Shown: positions 1-8,738 of the stretch, piece by piece
How positions within the stretch are numbered: position 1 is the stretch's first letter
Layout of the letters: each line of letters starts with the position of its first letter
Origin: Chloroflexota bacterium
Lineage (GTDB): Bacteria; Chloroflexota; Anaerolineae; Aggregatilineales; J027
Length of the DNA stretch: 64,000 nt
Direction of reading: 5' to 3'
Assembly (NCBI GenBank): GCA_016234595.1
Contig: JACRBG010000051.1
Location: 62,001-126,000, forward strand
Made by a program: the position numbers and the translations under genes
The notes under the pieces: model-generated
What the model saw: the letters and a program-made list of their open reading frames with translations, nothing else
Databases searched by the model: none
Told to the model about the DNA's origin: nothing

Positions 1-1
1 T

Positions 2-1111
2 GACCTCGACACCGCTCTAGATCGTGCCGAAAGTGCCCGTAATCTTGATCCAGCGTTAGGCCTCTATGATTTTCAATATGCCTATGTTTTGGGTTTGCTG
101 GCCGAAGATCAGCCGGAGCAATATTTGGACAAGGCCATTCAAGCCCATGAGGATGCCCTTGCGGATTACCCCACCTTTGATGTGGCCCAAGCTAATCTTG
201 CCGCCCTTTATCGTCAGAAAGGCAATCTGCCCAAAGCTGCTGACCATCTTCAATTGGCAATCGACAATAATTCCTATAAAGCCGAATACCACCTCCTGCT
301 AGGGCAGGTCATTGAAGAACAAGCCGTTGCCGCCCGTCAGAACCCATTGGATACAACTGCCGCTGCCGACTATCGAGAAGCCCTACGCTTAGATGTTCGG
401 TTGGCTCAATCGGCATTTTGGGATCAGGGCGAAGAATATACGGCCCGCATCTTAGCCCTTAATGTGTTCTATCGTCAAACGTCTACTACCAATAGATTTC
501 TAATCGCGGCCTATCGTGGTTTCCAACAGCCAGCGGTGGTGGGCAGCACGAACGAAGCCTCCACCAACGCCAAAGAAGCTGCTGCGAAGGGTGAATATGC
601 CGTGAGTCAACGCAACTATCAGCAAGCGATTGAGTGGTTTACCAAAGCAATTGAGTTAGATGGTGGGCTAGTTAGCGCCTACGTTGGACGTGCCGAGGCG
701 AATTACCAGCTAGGGAATCTAGATGACGCTGAAGGGGATGCCCAAAAAGCCTTGTTTGTTGTTCCAGCGGATGCTGCCCGTGCTAATTATGTGTTAGCAT
801 TGGTCAAAATGAGGCGCGAAGATGTGCCTGCCGACAATGAGCTATTTAATGAGCAACTGGCCGATAGCGTGCAACCCCGTATCCAGACGGAATATTTTGC
901 CCAAGTAACATTTTTACGGCCCGGAGCATTTGATTATCTACCCCAACTGCCAGCTATTGGCCGTGACACTGGTTATTATGCAGGATGGTTTCTGTTGGCT
1001 GAACGTTATGCCGCTGATGATGACCCCGCTACTGATCCCAAGGATGTGTACGAGGCTATTTTGGAACAAGACCCCTATGTACAAGAGGCCCGTGATTTGT
1101 TGAATCAGTAG
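2..1111 (+). CDS. TPR-repeat protein, 5' end cut by window edge
   Basis: This reading frame is open from base 2 with no start codon that must be the true one, so the gene begins upstream of the window. At least 369 residues are visible, ending at TAG 1109-1111. The chain is built of alternating helical pairs of tetratricopeptide type. The clearest pair runs from about base 580 to 770 (motifs NYQQAIEWFTKAIEL and YQLGNLDDAEGDAQKAL), and another lies near the left edge (ALADYPTFDVAQANLAALY). TPRs normally act as protein-protein scaffolds; no catalytic domain is visible. The C-terminal 110 residues are acidic and less repetitive. A hairpin follows 8 bases after the stop. The partner is unknown and the missing N-terminus could hold a signal peptide or a second domain. 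Confidence 0.85.
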   Translation, partial: DLDTALDRAESARNLDPALGLYDFQYAYVLGLLAEDQPEQYLDKAIQAHEDALADYPTFDVAQANLAALYRQKGNLPKAADHLQLAIDNNSYKAEYHLLLGQVIEEQAVAARQNPLDTTAAADYREALRLDVRLAQSAFWDQGEEYTARILALNVFYRQTSTTNRFLIAAYRGFQQPAVVGSTNEASTNAKEAAAKGEYAVSQRNYQQAIEWFTKAIELDGGLVSAYVGRAEANYQLGNLDDAEGDAQKALFVVPADAARANYVLALVKMRREDVPADNELFNEQLADSVQPRIQTEYFAQVTFLRPGAFDYLPQLPAIGRDTGYYAGWFLLAERYAADDDPATDPKDVYEAILEQDPYVQEARDLLNQ

Positions 1112-1115
1112 CAAA

Positions 1116-1151
1116 ACAAAAGGGCAGGTTAATTGTTGCCTGCCCTTGTTT
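1116..1151. terminator. Bidirectional intrinsic terminator
   Basis: A perfect 9-bp stem AAGGGCAGG (1120-1128) / CCTGCCCTT (1139-1147) has a 10-base loop and lies between two convergent genes. The flanks are CTTGTTTAA on the plus strand and CTTTTGTTTTG on the minus strand, so both directions have a U-rich tail. It probably stops both the TPR gene and the HEAT gene. Confidence 0.75.
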
Positions 1152-1159
1152 AATCCGAT

Positions 1160-1819
1160 CTAGCTGGCTTCTTGTTTGGCTTTAATGGCCTGCTGCGCTT
1201 CTTTGATACGGTCTTTAAAGCGGCGGCGCACATCCCCATTAAACTGTGGATCCTTCGACAGTTTTTCAAGGGTAGTAATGGCGGCTTCGGGGTTAATCTT
1301 GGTCAGGTAGCGGGCATAATATTCCAACCCACTCACATCTGGGTGAATCCAACCTAGCAACGTGTTAAAGGCTTTTTCGTTGCCTTCCCCAATTTCGACC
1401 ATCAATTCGGCTGCTTTGGGACGCCGTGCCCCATCATCGCCCGCCCATTCAATAATCTGGTCAAGTACATCCGACCCAAATTTGCCGACCGCATAAACGC
1501 AGGCACTGCGCATGGGGTAATTAGTGGTATCGGCGTATAGTTCCAAAATTTTTGGCAGGGCTTCCCGCGCCTGATATTCACCCAACAGCCGCACTGCATT
1601 GGCTGGGGCAACACCTTTGCCGGGGGAATCGTTATCAAACAAGCCATCATCCGCCAAAAGTTCATTCAAAAACGGGACAACCGCCTCTTGAGCATCTTTC
1701 AAATGCCCAAAGGCCAGTTCCGTCGAAATACGGTCAGTGAAAACAAGCCAAGCCGCTTTATATAAAGGGTGGTTATTATCCGCCAGCGCCTCACGCCAGC
1801 GAGTCGAAGTTTCAGCCAT
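1160..1819 (-). CDS. HEAT-repeat domain protein
   Basis: A 219-residue soluble protein made almost entirely of helical repeats of HEAT / PBS-lyase type. Examples are PANAVRLLGEYQAREALPKI, MRSACVYAVGKFGSDVLDQI and RRPKAAELMVEIGEGNEKAF, roughly residues 70-160. Such solenoids bind other proteins; no catalytic residues or membrane segments are visible. A Shine-Dalgarno GGAG lies 9 bases before the ATG. The C-terminus is lysine-rich (RFKDRIKEAQQAIKAKQ) and could form a short coiled coil. The gene stands alone on the minus strand, convergent with the TPR gene and divergent from the membrane protein at 1956. Its function is not recognisable beyond the fold. Confidence 0.8.
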   Translation of the reverse strand: MAETSTRWREALADNNHPLYKAAWLVFTDRISTELAFGHLKDAQEAVVPFLNELLADDGLFDNDSPGKGVAPANAVRLLGEYQAREALPKILELYADTTNYPMRSACVYAVGKFGSDVLDQIIEWAGDDGARRPKAAELMVEIGEGNEKAFNTLLGWIHPDVSGLEYYARYLTKINPEAAITTLEKLSKDPQFNGDVRRRFKDRIKEAQQAIKAKQEAS

Positions 1820-1955
1820 CGTTCAAATCTCCAATTCCTAATTTTGGGAGGCAGTGACCCGCAATAATATCATTCTCAACAATGCTTCGTAAATGGCCTT
1901 TTCGGTCTAATTCGAGTAGCATAGGGGGTGATTTCAGACCAAAGGAGTTCTGCCT

Positions 1956-3449
1956 GTGCCATTTTCTCGCCCCCTAACCATCGAACGGCTTGCTTTATGG
2001 ATTTTGTTTATCCTCTTGTTTGCAATGGCGGTACGGGTTCCTCTCGATACCGATACATGGTGGCACTTACGTAGCGGCAAGGCCATTTTGGATGCAGGCA
2101 AAATCCCTCACCATGATGAATTTTCACATACCCTTAAGGGTGAGGATTGGATTGACCAAAGCTGGTTGGCCCAAGTCGTGTTATATGGCTCCTACAAATT
2201 GACCGGGGGTAATGGTGATCCTGCTGACACGGGCACAATTGGGTTAGCACTTTTTACTGCGATTCTGGCGACGGCAGGTATGGCTCTCATCTATCGCATG
2301 TGTGCAGGCAATATCTATAGCAAGATGTTTATCCTAGTGGTTGGGGCCGCCACCGCCGCAATATTTTGGACACCCCGTCCGCAGATGTTCTCATTTTTTC
2401 TCAGCACCGTCGTACTCTACTTGCTCTATCTCTACAAATATAAACAGGTTGACCGACTGTGGCTTATTCCAGTTATGATGATTCTCTGGGCCAATCTACA
2501 CGCGGGCTTTGCTATTGGGTTCATCTATCTATTCGGCTTTTTAGCAGGCGAGGCTTTTGGTAATTTGTTAGATAAAGCCGATGCGGATGCCGTGAGTTGG
2601 CAACGTCTGCAAAAAGTTGGCCTGGTTACCTTAGTTAGCATCTTCGCCCTCAGCCTCAATCCCTATGGCCCCCAGATGATCTGGTATCCCTTCCGCACGG
2701 CTGGCATCCAAACCTTGAATTTGTTTATTCAAGAATGGCGCTCACCGGATTTCAAAATGCCGCAGACATGGCCCTTTTTGATTTTGCTGGCGGCCATATT
2801 GGTTTTTGGCAGTCGTACCCGACATCGCTTGGCATGGAGCGATCTTGCCTTGACTTCAGGCACAGCATTGTTGGCACTATGGGCTTCGCGCAATATCGCG
2901 GTTTTTGCGGTGGTTGCAACACCCGTCCTCTCCCGCCAAGTAGACGCATGGCTGACCGAACGGAATTGGCAACTGACCCCTTCCCGGCAACCTAGCGCCA
3001 GCCAGATTCGCCTTAATTGGGTTTTGTTGATGGTCGTCTTACTAGGGGCCGTCACTAAAATCGGTTCGACGCTGAGCACTAAGGAAGTGAAGGATAATCA
3101 AGAAGAATTTCTACCCGTTGAGACCGCTAATTTTTTGCGCGAAAACAACCCACTGGGGCCAATGTTTAACGAATATAACTGGGGGGGCTATTTCATCTTT
3201 GCAGTGCCCGACATCCCTGTTTTTGTGGATGGCCGCACCGACTTATATGACGACAAATTCCTCAAGGATTATTTCCGCGCTACCCTAGGCACCAAAGATT
3301 GGTACAAGCCTCTCAATAAATATGATATTCGGTTGGTAGTGGTGGACAAAACCAGCGCCCTCGCCACTTTACTGAGGGAAAAACCTGATGAATGGCGTAT
3401 CATTCATGAGGACGACTTAGGTGTGGTTTTTGAGCGTATTGGGGAATGA
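1956..3449 (+). CDS. Polytopic membrane protein with soluble C-terminal domain
   Basis: A 497-residue protein with a GTG start preceded by AAAGGAG. About nine hydrophobic segments are seen between residues 9 and 372, separated by short loops. The first loop contains DTDTWWHLRSGKAILD, an acidic/aromatic motif typical of a family of uncharacterised bacterial membrane proteins that resemble polytopic glycosyltransferases in layout. The last 120 residues are soluble and contain MFNEYNWGGYFIF and FVDGRTDLYDD, probably facing outside the cell. An acidic first loop plus a C-terminal globular domain fits a GT-C-like envelope transferase, but this is inference. Its stop codon overlaps the start of the next gene (ATGA at 3446-3449), so the two are translationally coupled. 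Confidence 0.8.
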   Translation: MPFSRPLTIERLALWILFILLFAMAVRVPLDTDTWWHLRSGKAILDAGKIPHHDEFSHTLKGEDWIDQSWLAQVVLYGSYKLTGGNGDPADTGTIGLALFTAILATAGMALIYRMCAGNIYSKMFILVVGAATAAIFWTPRPQMFSFFLSTVVLYLLYLYKYKQVDRLWLIPVMMILWANLHAGFAIGFIYLFGFLAGEAFGNLLDKADADAVSWQRLQKVGLVTLVSIFALSLNPYGPQMIWYPFRTAGIQTLNLFIQEWRSPDFKMPQTWPFLILLAAILVFGSRTRHRLAWSDLALTSGTALLALWASRNIAVFAVVATPVLSRQVDAWLTERNWQLTPSRQPSASQIRLNWVLLMVVLLGAVTKIGSTLSTKEVKDNQEEFLPVETANFLRENNPLGPMFNEYNWGGYFIFAVPDIPVFVDGRTDLYDDKFLKDYFRATLGTKDWYKPLNKYDIRLVVVDKTSALATLLREKPDEWRIIHEDDLGVVFERIGE

Positions 3450-3967
3450 ACGACCAAATCTATTCGATTGACCTAGCCTTTATCGCCGCTGAAGCCGTCC
3501 GCCGTGCCGAGGATTACGATGCCTTCCGCTATTTTGTCGAACTCGATGAACGTACCGATGCTGAATTGGATACGCTTGTCGAAAAAATCGCTGCGCCGAT
3601 CATCGCCGCAATTGATTGTAAACAATGCGCCAACTGCTGCCGTTCGCTAGATGTCTATTTAACTGAAAATGACGCCCAGCACCTTGCCAACGGTACATTT
3701 ATCCCGTTGGAACAACTTTTGACCGAGCAGATTGATTGTGACCGCGCCGCCGAAAACGAAGAATGGGGTGTTTTTCGACAGAAGCCCTGCCAATTTTTGA
3801 GCGGCAAATTATGCGGTGTCTATGAGCATCGGCCCGAAAGCTGCCGTATGTATCCTGTTTTTACACCGGATTTTCGTTGGACATTGGACGAAATTTTGGG
3901 CGGGGTTGGCTTATGCCCGATTATTTACCACACCATCGAGCAGTTACAGCAGGCGTTAGGTTGGTAA
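3446..3967 (+). CDS. YkgJ-family cysteine cluster protein
   Basis: A 173-residue protein with the YkgJ / UPF0153 cysteine signature: CKQCANCC near residues 52-59, then KPCQFLSGKLCGVYEHRPESCRMYPV near residues 112-137 (shown here only as a guide to cysteine order C..C..C). These clusters are thought to bind a metal or an Fe-S centre; the biochemical role of the family is not established. The start ATG overlaps the stop of the upstream membrane protein by four bases, so it is made together with that protein and may act on it. No signal peptide is present, so it is cytoplasmic. Confidence 0.85.
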   Translation: MNDQIYSIDLAFIAAEAVRRAEDYDAFRYFVELDERTDAELDTLVEKIAAPIIAAIDCKQCANCCRSLDVYLTENDAQHLANGTFIPLEQLLTEQIDCDRAAENEEWGVFRQKPCQFLSGKLCGVYEHRPESCRMYPVFTPDFRWTLDEILGGVGLCPIIYHTIEQLQQALGW

Positions 3968-3973
3968 CAAAAG

Positions 3974-4468
3974 CTAATTACCCGATCCCTCGGCACAATC
4001 AATCGCGGTCACTTTTAGGGCTGTGATAAAATCCGCCACCGGAACCCGCAAATTTATCCCACGCTGGCCCGCACTCATATATATATGGGTAAACTGGGTG
4101 GCTTGTTGGTCAATATAAACTGACCAATTTTTGTGCGTCAAAGCCAACGATGAAATGCCACCGACCTTTAATCCAGTCAATTTTTCAGCCTCGTCATGCG
4201 CCGCCATACGGACTTTTTTATAGCCCGTCGCGCGTGCCAGTTTTTTTAAATCGAGCGATTGAGGAGCGCTTAACAAAACCAATAGGGGTTTTTTGCTGCC
4301 AGCATCTTCGGGCATGACCACAAGGGTTTTAAAGACTTCATGAGCCGAAACTCCGATTAGCTCAGCAACCTCGTTGGCACTATGACGACTATCATCATAC
4401 TCGAACACCTCATAGGGAATTTTTTGTTGTTCGAGAAAACGCATCGAATTGAGTTTTTTGACGGCCAT
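3974..4468 (-). CDS. ybaK: YbaK/EbsC aminoacyl-tRNA deacylase (Cys-tRNA(Pro) type)
   Basis: A protein of about 164 residues covering one complete YbaK / INS domain. Members hydrolyse mischarged aminoacyl-tRNA, and the YbaK branch removes cysteine from tRNA(Pro). Seen here are the conserved lysine region HEVFKTLVVMPE, the block LDLKKLARATGYKKVRMA, and the LTGLKVGGISSLAL loop. I start at 4468 because AGGTGGGG sits just upstream and this leaves a 10-base gap to the preceding gene; the longer frame to 4501 would overlap that gene and begin with an unrelated tail. A second, divergent YbaK lies at 53212. It probably shares a transcript with the gene at 4479. Confidence 0.85.
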   Translation of the reverse strand: MAVKKLNSMRFLEQQKIPYEVFEYDDSRHSANEVAELIGVSAHEVFKTLVVMPEDAGSKKPLLVLLSAPQSLDLKKLARATGYKKVRMAAHDEAEKLTGLKVGGISSLALTHKNWSVYIDQQATQFTHIYMSAGQRGINLRVPVADFITALKVTAIDCAEGSGN

Positions 4469-4478
4469 GCAACCCCAC

Positions 4479-4793
4479 CTATTGACGGAAACTTTCGGCA
4501 ACTTCTAAGCTGAAGACTTCCTCGCCGCGCAGGCAACGCAACAAATAGCGTACTTCCGCGGGGGTAGGGGCCCAACAAGCAGGACGGTGAACCAGATGGC
4601 GCATCGCCCAAAAGGCATGGCTCAGAAGTTCATCCCCCATCTGGTCAACCACTTCTGGGGTAGAAATCTGTTGAGCCAACAACACTAATCCTCGACTGTT
4701 GATCTCGCCCCGGTCATAGCTTTCAATGGCTTCGATGAATCCCTGTGCCAACACCTCATAGGCCGCACTGTGGTTAGAATGAACGCCGGTCAT
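4479..4793 (-). CDS. Small protein of unknown function
   Basis: I do not recognise this 104-residue soluble protein. It is preceded by a good Shine-Dalgarno (CAGGAG) and lies 10 bases before ybaK, so it is likely the first gene of that operon. The sequence is mostly helical, with acidic and hydrophobic alternation (AIESYDRGEINSRGLVLLAQ) and one Cys in HRPACWAPTP. No membrane segment or metal motif is seen. It may be lineage-specific. Confidence 0.6.
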   Translation of the reverse strand: MTGVHSNHSAAYEVLAQGFIEAIESYDRGEINSRGLVLLAQQISTPEVVDQMGDELLSHAFWAMRHLVHRPACWAPTPAEVRYLLRCLRGEEVFSLEVAESFRQ

Positions 4794-4892
4794 AACGAAC
4801 TACTCCTGTATAGCATCGGTTTACCCGAACACTTTTTCTTATTTTACCGTCATCTGGCTGAATGTAAAAGCAATTTCAATCATCGGTATATT

Positions 4893-4921
4893 TTGCAAAG
4901 CCCTTATCTGGGAGCTATACT
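4893..4921 (+). promoter_or_regulatory. Sigma-70-type promoter of the sdh operon
   Basis: TTGCAA (4893-4898) and TATACT (4916-4921) are separated by exactly 17 bases, giving a transcription start near 4928 and a leader of about 60 bases before the sdhCD start at 4991. No operator-like repeat is obvious around it. Confidence 0.6.
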
Positions 4922-4990
4922 CTGTTAGCGTCTTTCTACTTTCAAAATAATCTTTAATTCTAACGCTTACAGCAGCGAGGAATTTGCCGC

Positions 4991-6022
4991 ATGGCAACTC
5001 TGGTTACAACTATAACAGAAACCCTGCGCTACAAGGGCAAGCTCGGTCAGTGGAGTTGGGTGTTGCACCGCGTCACAGGGCTAGGGGTCGTATTGTTTCT
5101 GATTCTCCACGTCATTGACACATCTTGGGCGGCATTTTACCCCGGTCAATATGCCAAAGCCATTGGGGAATATCAAAGCCCCTTGTTCACCCTTGGTGAA
5201 TTTGCCTTGGTAGCCGCGATTATCTATCATGCCATGAACGGTCTAAGGATCGTCCTTTTTGACTTTAAGCCCGAATGGTGGCACTTGCAGCAAAAAGCAG
5301 CCATGATTGTGCTGGGTGCAAGTGTTGTCTTATTGGTGCCAACCTTCGCCATTATGTTCGGGCACGTCCTGCACTATTATGATGGCAACCCCGACCTAGT
5401 GACCATTAGTGACATTATCCAAAGTCAAGCTCAATTCTTGCTAGGCTTCGTGGTGATTATTGCCGCCGCCTTGTTGCTCTCCCTCGCCTATGCCCTCATC
5501 ACAGGCGAAACAGGTACACCGGCTCGGCCTAACCGCCGCCCCAGCCAATTTGATGCGTGGATGTGGCGTTTTATGCGCTTGTCTGGTCTCTTGATTGTCC
5601 CATTGGTTTTTGGGCATCTGGCAATGGTGCATCTCATTCAAGGCGTGTTTGATATTACCACCTCTGGTCATTCCATTGTCGGCACGGACGCGGTCAACAG
5701 CAGCGGCAAGGCGGTTGAATTTGTGGGCCGTCGTTGGGATTATCTGGTCGCCGGGGTTGCCATTTGGCGGATTTATGATGGGGCTTTGTTGGCGCTTGTA
5801 GTCGTACACGGGTTCAATGGCCTGCGTTATGTAGTCAACGATTATGCGCATGACCGTGTCGTTCGTCGGGCACTCACCTTAGCGATTGCATTTGGGGCAG
5901 CCGCACTCATCATTCTCGGCTTTGCAGCATTGTTGGCTGGTGTAGATGAAACCGCTTATGGCATTGCCAAAGAAGGCCTCGAATCGTTTAGCAAAGTACC
6001 CACAAGCCCATTTGGTGGCTGA
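4991..6022 (+). CDS. sdhC: Succinate dehydrogenase membrane anchor, apparent SdhC-SdhD fusion
   Basis: A 343-residue membrane protein at the head of an sdh operon. Its first half (to about residue 175) has the SdhC pattern: WSWVLHRVTGLG, a long helix, then IYHAMNGLRIVLFDF. The second half repeats this pattern in SdhD style: WMWRFMRLSGLLIVPLVFGH, then VVVHGFNGLRYVVNDYAHD. Histidines in both halves are candidates for axial ligands of haem b, and the paired Arg/Ser/Trp/Tyr positions could form the quinone pocket. Single SdhC or SdhD chains are usually 110-150 residues and the five-helix B-type anchor is about 200, so this chain is long. It anchors SdhA and SdhB to the membrane and passes electrons to quinone. 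There is no separate sdhD. Confidence 0.88.
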   Translation: MATLVTTITETLRYKGKLGQWSWVLHRVTGLGVVLFLILHVIDTSWAAFYPGQYAKAIGEYQSPLFTLGEFALVAAIIYHAMNGLRIVLFDFKPEWWHLQQKAAMIVLGASVVLLVPTFAIMFGHVLHYYDGNPDLVTISDIIQSQAQFLLGFVVIIAAALLLSLAYALITGETGTPARPNRRPSQFDAWMWRFMRLSGLLIVPLVFGHLAMVHLIQGVFDITTSGHSIVGTDAVNSSGKAVEFVGRRWDYLVAGVAIWRIYDGALLALVVVHGFNGLRYVVNDYAHDRVVRRALTLAIAFGAAALIILGFAALLAGVDETAYGIAKEGLESFSKVPTSPFGG

Positions 6023-6070
6023 GTTTGGTGTTGGTTGGTAGTGCTTAATTAAAAGGAGTTGTAGAAATCT

Positions 6071-7858
6071 ATGGATGTTCAAACCCATCAATTTGATGTG
6101 GTCGTAGTAGGAGCAGGCGGCGCAGGCATGATGGCAGCCCTCTATGCCAGCCGAGGCGCCAAAACCGCTGTGATTAGCAAGCTCTACCCTACCCGCAGCC
6201 ACACGGGAACAGCCCAAGGGGGTATTGGCGCGGCGCTGGCAAATTTGGATGAAGACCATTGGGAATGGCACGCTTTTGATACTGTCAAAGGTGGCGACTA
6301 TCTAACCGATCAAAATGCCGCCGAGACACTGGCTCGTGAAGCCATTGACGCGGTTATTGAATTGGAACTAATGGGCTTGCCTTTCGACCGTAATCCCGAC
6401 GGCACAATCTCTCAGCGCCGTTTTGGGGGTCACACCAACAATCAAACCAAGAAACCTGTTCGTCGGGCTTGCCATGCGGCTGACCGCACCGGACATATGA
6501 TTTTGCAGACCCTTTATCAAAACTGCATCAAAGAAAAAGTAACTTTTTTTGATGAATATCACGCCATTGACATCATTACCAATGATGGCAAAGTGTGCGG
6601 GATTGTCGCGGTTTGCATTGATACGGGCGAGATTCATGTTTTCCATGCCAAAGCGGTCTGCTTTGCAACGGGTGGCTGGGGTCGTATCTGGGAAACTACC
6701 AGCAATGCCCATAGTCTCACGGGGGATGGCCCAGCATTGGTTTGGCGGGCGGGTTTACCCCTGCAAGATATGGAGTTTTTCCAATTCCACCCCACTGGCC
6801 TTTATCCCGTTGGTTTGTTGATTACCGAAGCTGTGCGCGGCGAAGGTGGCGTCTTGATTAATGACAAGGGTGAACGTTTTATGGAACGCTATGCCCCCAC
6901 CATTAAAGACCTCGCCAGTCGCGACGTTGTGGCCCGTTCGATCTATTTGGAAGTGCAAGCTGGGCGTGGTATTGGGGGCAAACGTTATGTCCATTTGGAT
7001 GTGCGCCCCGAAACTGTCAATCGCTATTTAGCTGAGGCTGGCGAAGATCGTCGCGTAGACGCGGATTATATTCTCTCCAAACTGCCCGACATCACCGATT
7101 TTTGCCATACCTATCTCGGTATTGATCCCACCAAATCGCCTATTCCGATTCAACCCACTGCCCATTATGGCATGGGTGGCATCCCAACCAATCTTCATGC
7201 TGAAGTTCTGAACAGTGGGACAGGCACGGTTGTACCCGGTCTCTATGCGGCGGGTGAAGTTGCATGTGTGAGCGTACATGGGGCTAATCGTTTAGGTACG
7301 AACAGTCTAACTGACCTGATTGTGTTTGGTCGCAAAGCAGGCAAAGCAATGGCCGACTACGCGCGTCAAGCAGATTTTGTGCCATTGCCTGCCAATCCAG
7401 CGGGCAAGATCGTCGCGGAAATTGAAGGGCTTCGCAAGAGTTCTGGCAAAACCAAGCCCTATGTACTCCGTCAAGAAATGCAAAAGGTGATGATGGATCA
7501 CGTCAGCGTGTTCCGTGAAGCCCCCGGCCTCCAAAAAGCGTTGGATACTGTGCGTGAATTGAAGTCCCGCTATCAAAATGACCTAGTCATTGAGGATCGT
7601 GGAATGCGCTTCAATACCGATCTACTGGAAGCTTGGGAACTCGGTTGCATGTTAGACTTGGCCGAAATCACGACTGTCAGTGCGATGGAACGTAAGGAAA
7701 GTCGTGGGGGACATAGCCGTGAGGATTATCCTAAACGCGATGATGTGAATTACTTAGTCCACACGATGGCCTATCCTGAAAAAGGTCAAATTCGTATTGC
7801 CCATGACCGTCCGGTTGACCTCTCATTGGGTTATCAACCTGCCGAGCGCGTCTACTAA
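6071..7858 (+). CDS. sdhA: Succinate dehydrogenase flavoprotein subunit
   Basis: A 595-residue flavoprotein that oxidises succinate to fumarate in the TCA cycle, with covalently bound FAD. The FAD-binding [10 protein letters not shown] lies at residues 14-23, and the FAD-attachment histidine is His44 in [10 protein letters not shown]. Active-site blocks are [24 protein letters not shown] and the late [18 protein letters not shown]. Full length for the family. AAAAGGAG precedes the ATG. It lies 48 bases after the anchor gene and 36 before sdhB, in one operon. The motif [10 protein letters not shown] near the C-terminus and the final helical domain are intact, so the enzyme looks functional. 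Confidence 0.97.
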   Translation: MDVQTHQFDVVVVGAGGAGMMAALYASRGAKTAVISKLYPTRSHTGTAQGGIGAALANLDEDHWEWHAFDTVKGGDYLTDQNAAETLAREAIDAVIELELMGLPFDRNPDGTISQRRFGGHTNNQTKKPVRRACHAADRTGHMILQTLYQNCIKEKVTFFDEYHAIDIITNDGKVCGIVAVCIDTGEIHVFHAKAVCFATGGWGRIWETTSNAHSLTGDGPALVWRAGLPLQDMEFFQFHPTGLYPVGLLITEAVRGEGGVLINDKGERFMERYAPTIKDLASRDVVARSIYLEVQAGRGIGGKRYVHLDVRPETVNRYLAEAGEDRRVDADYILSKLPDITDFCHTYLGIDPTKSPIPIQPTAHYGMGGIPTNLHAEVLNSGTGTVVPGLYAAGEVACVSVHGANRLGTNSLTDLIVFGRKAGKAMADYARQADFVPLPANPAGKIVAEIEGLRKSSGKTKPYVLRQEMQKVMMDHVSVFREAPGLQKALDTVRELKSRYQNDLVIEDRGMRFNTDLLEAWELGCMLDLAEITTVSAMERKESRGGHSREDYPKRDDVNYLVHTMAYPEKGQIRIAHDRPVDLSLGYQPAERVY

Positions 7859-7894
7859 GCTGAATTCATAGCAAGTCTAGGAGCAGAAACGTTT

Positions 7895-8614
7895 ATGAAA
7901 GTCAAATTCCGTATCCGGCGGTTTAATCCGGAAGTAGACAAAAAACCCTATTGGGGTGAATATACCCTCGACAATGTTGAACCCACTGACCGCGTGTTGG
8001 AATTGCTGCACCGGGTCAAATGGGAACAAGATGGTACGTTGACGCTGCGCCGCTCATGTGCCCATGGTGTCTGCGGTTCGGATGCAGTACGTATCAACGG
8101 CGTCAACAAGCTGGCCTGCAAAGTGCTTGTCAAATCCTTGAACCTAAAAGATGGCGGCCAGATTCAAGTTGAGCCAATTTTGGGCTTGCCTGTTGTTAAA
8201 GATTTGGTGGTGGATTTCGAACCTTTCTTTGACCACTATCGCAGCGTGATGCCCTATTTTGTACCTGCTACGCCGTTACCGGGGGATGGCCGCGAACGTC
8301 GCCAAAGCCCTGAGGATCGCGCTCGTTTTGATGACACCACCAAGTGCATCCTGTGCGCTTGCTGCACTACCAGTTGCCCCAGTTTTTGGGCGAGCGGTCA
8401 ATATGTTGGGCCAGCCGCCATTGTGAACGCCCATCGGTTTATCTTCGATACCCGCGATGGAGCGACTCAAGAACGCCTGAATATTCTTTCCGAGGAATCG
8501 GGCGTATGGCGTTGTCGCACTATCTTTAACTGCACCCCCGCTTGCCCGCGTGAAATCGAAGTCACTCGTGCCATCGGCGAGGTGAAATTGGCAATCCAGC
8601 GGGGTGGCCGCTAG
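7895..8614 (+). CDS. sdhB: Succinate dehydrogenase iron-sulfur subunit
   Basis: A 239-residue protein that carries electrons from FAD to the quinone site. The N-terminal ferredoxin fold binds [2Fe-2S] through Cys55, Cys60 and Cys75, with Asp63 standing where plant-type ferredoxins have cysteine (CGSD), as in E. coli SdhB. The C-terminal domain has CILCACCTTSCP (Cys151, 154, 157, 161) and Cys207, Cys213 and Cys217 (TPACP) for the [4Fe-4S] and [3Fe-4S] centres. AGGAG precedes the ATG. Last gene of the operon; a strong terminator follows at 8644. Confidence 0.97.
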   Translation: MKVKFRIRRFNPEVDKKPYWGEYTLDNVEPTDRVLELLHRVKWEQDGTLTLRRSCAHGVCGSDAVRINGVNKLACKVLVKSLNLKDGGQIQVEPILGLPVVKDLVVDFEPFFDHYRSVMPYFVPATPLPGDGRERRQSPEDRARFDDTTKCILCACCTTSCPSFWASGQYVGPAAIVNAHRFIFDTRDGATQERLNILSEESGVWRCRTIFNCTPACPREIEVTRAIGEVKLAIQRGGR

Positions 8615-8643
8615 AAGAAATTCCGAAAAAATTCTAACAATAG

Positions 8644-8687
8644 ATGACCTAGCTGCTATAGGATTCGCGCGGCTAGGTCATTTTTAT
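8644..8687 (+). terminator. Intrinsic terminator of the sdh operon
   Basis: A perfect 10-bp stem ATGACCTAGC (8644-8653) / GCTAGGTCAT (8672-8681) is followed by TTTTTATTT. It stands 30 bases after the sdhB stop. Confidence 0.85.
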
Positions 8688-8738
8688 TTACAATGAAATT
8701 TCTTTTGCGGTAACGAGTTTATTTAACAGGCGAGTCCA

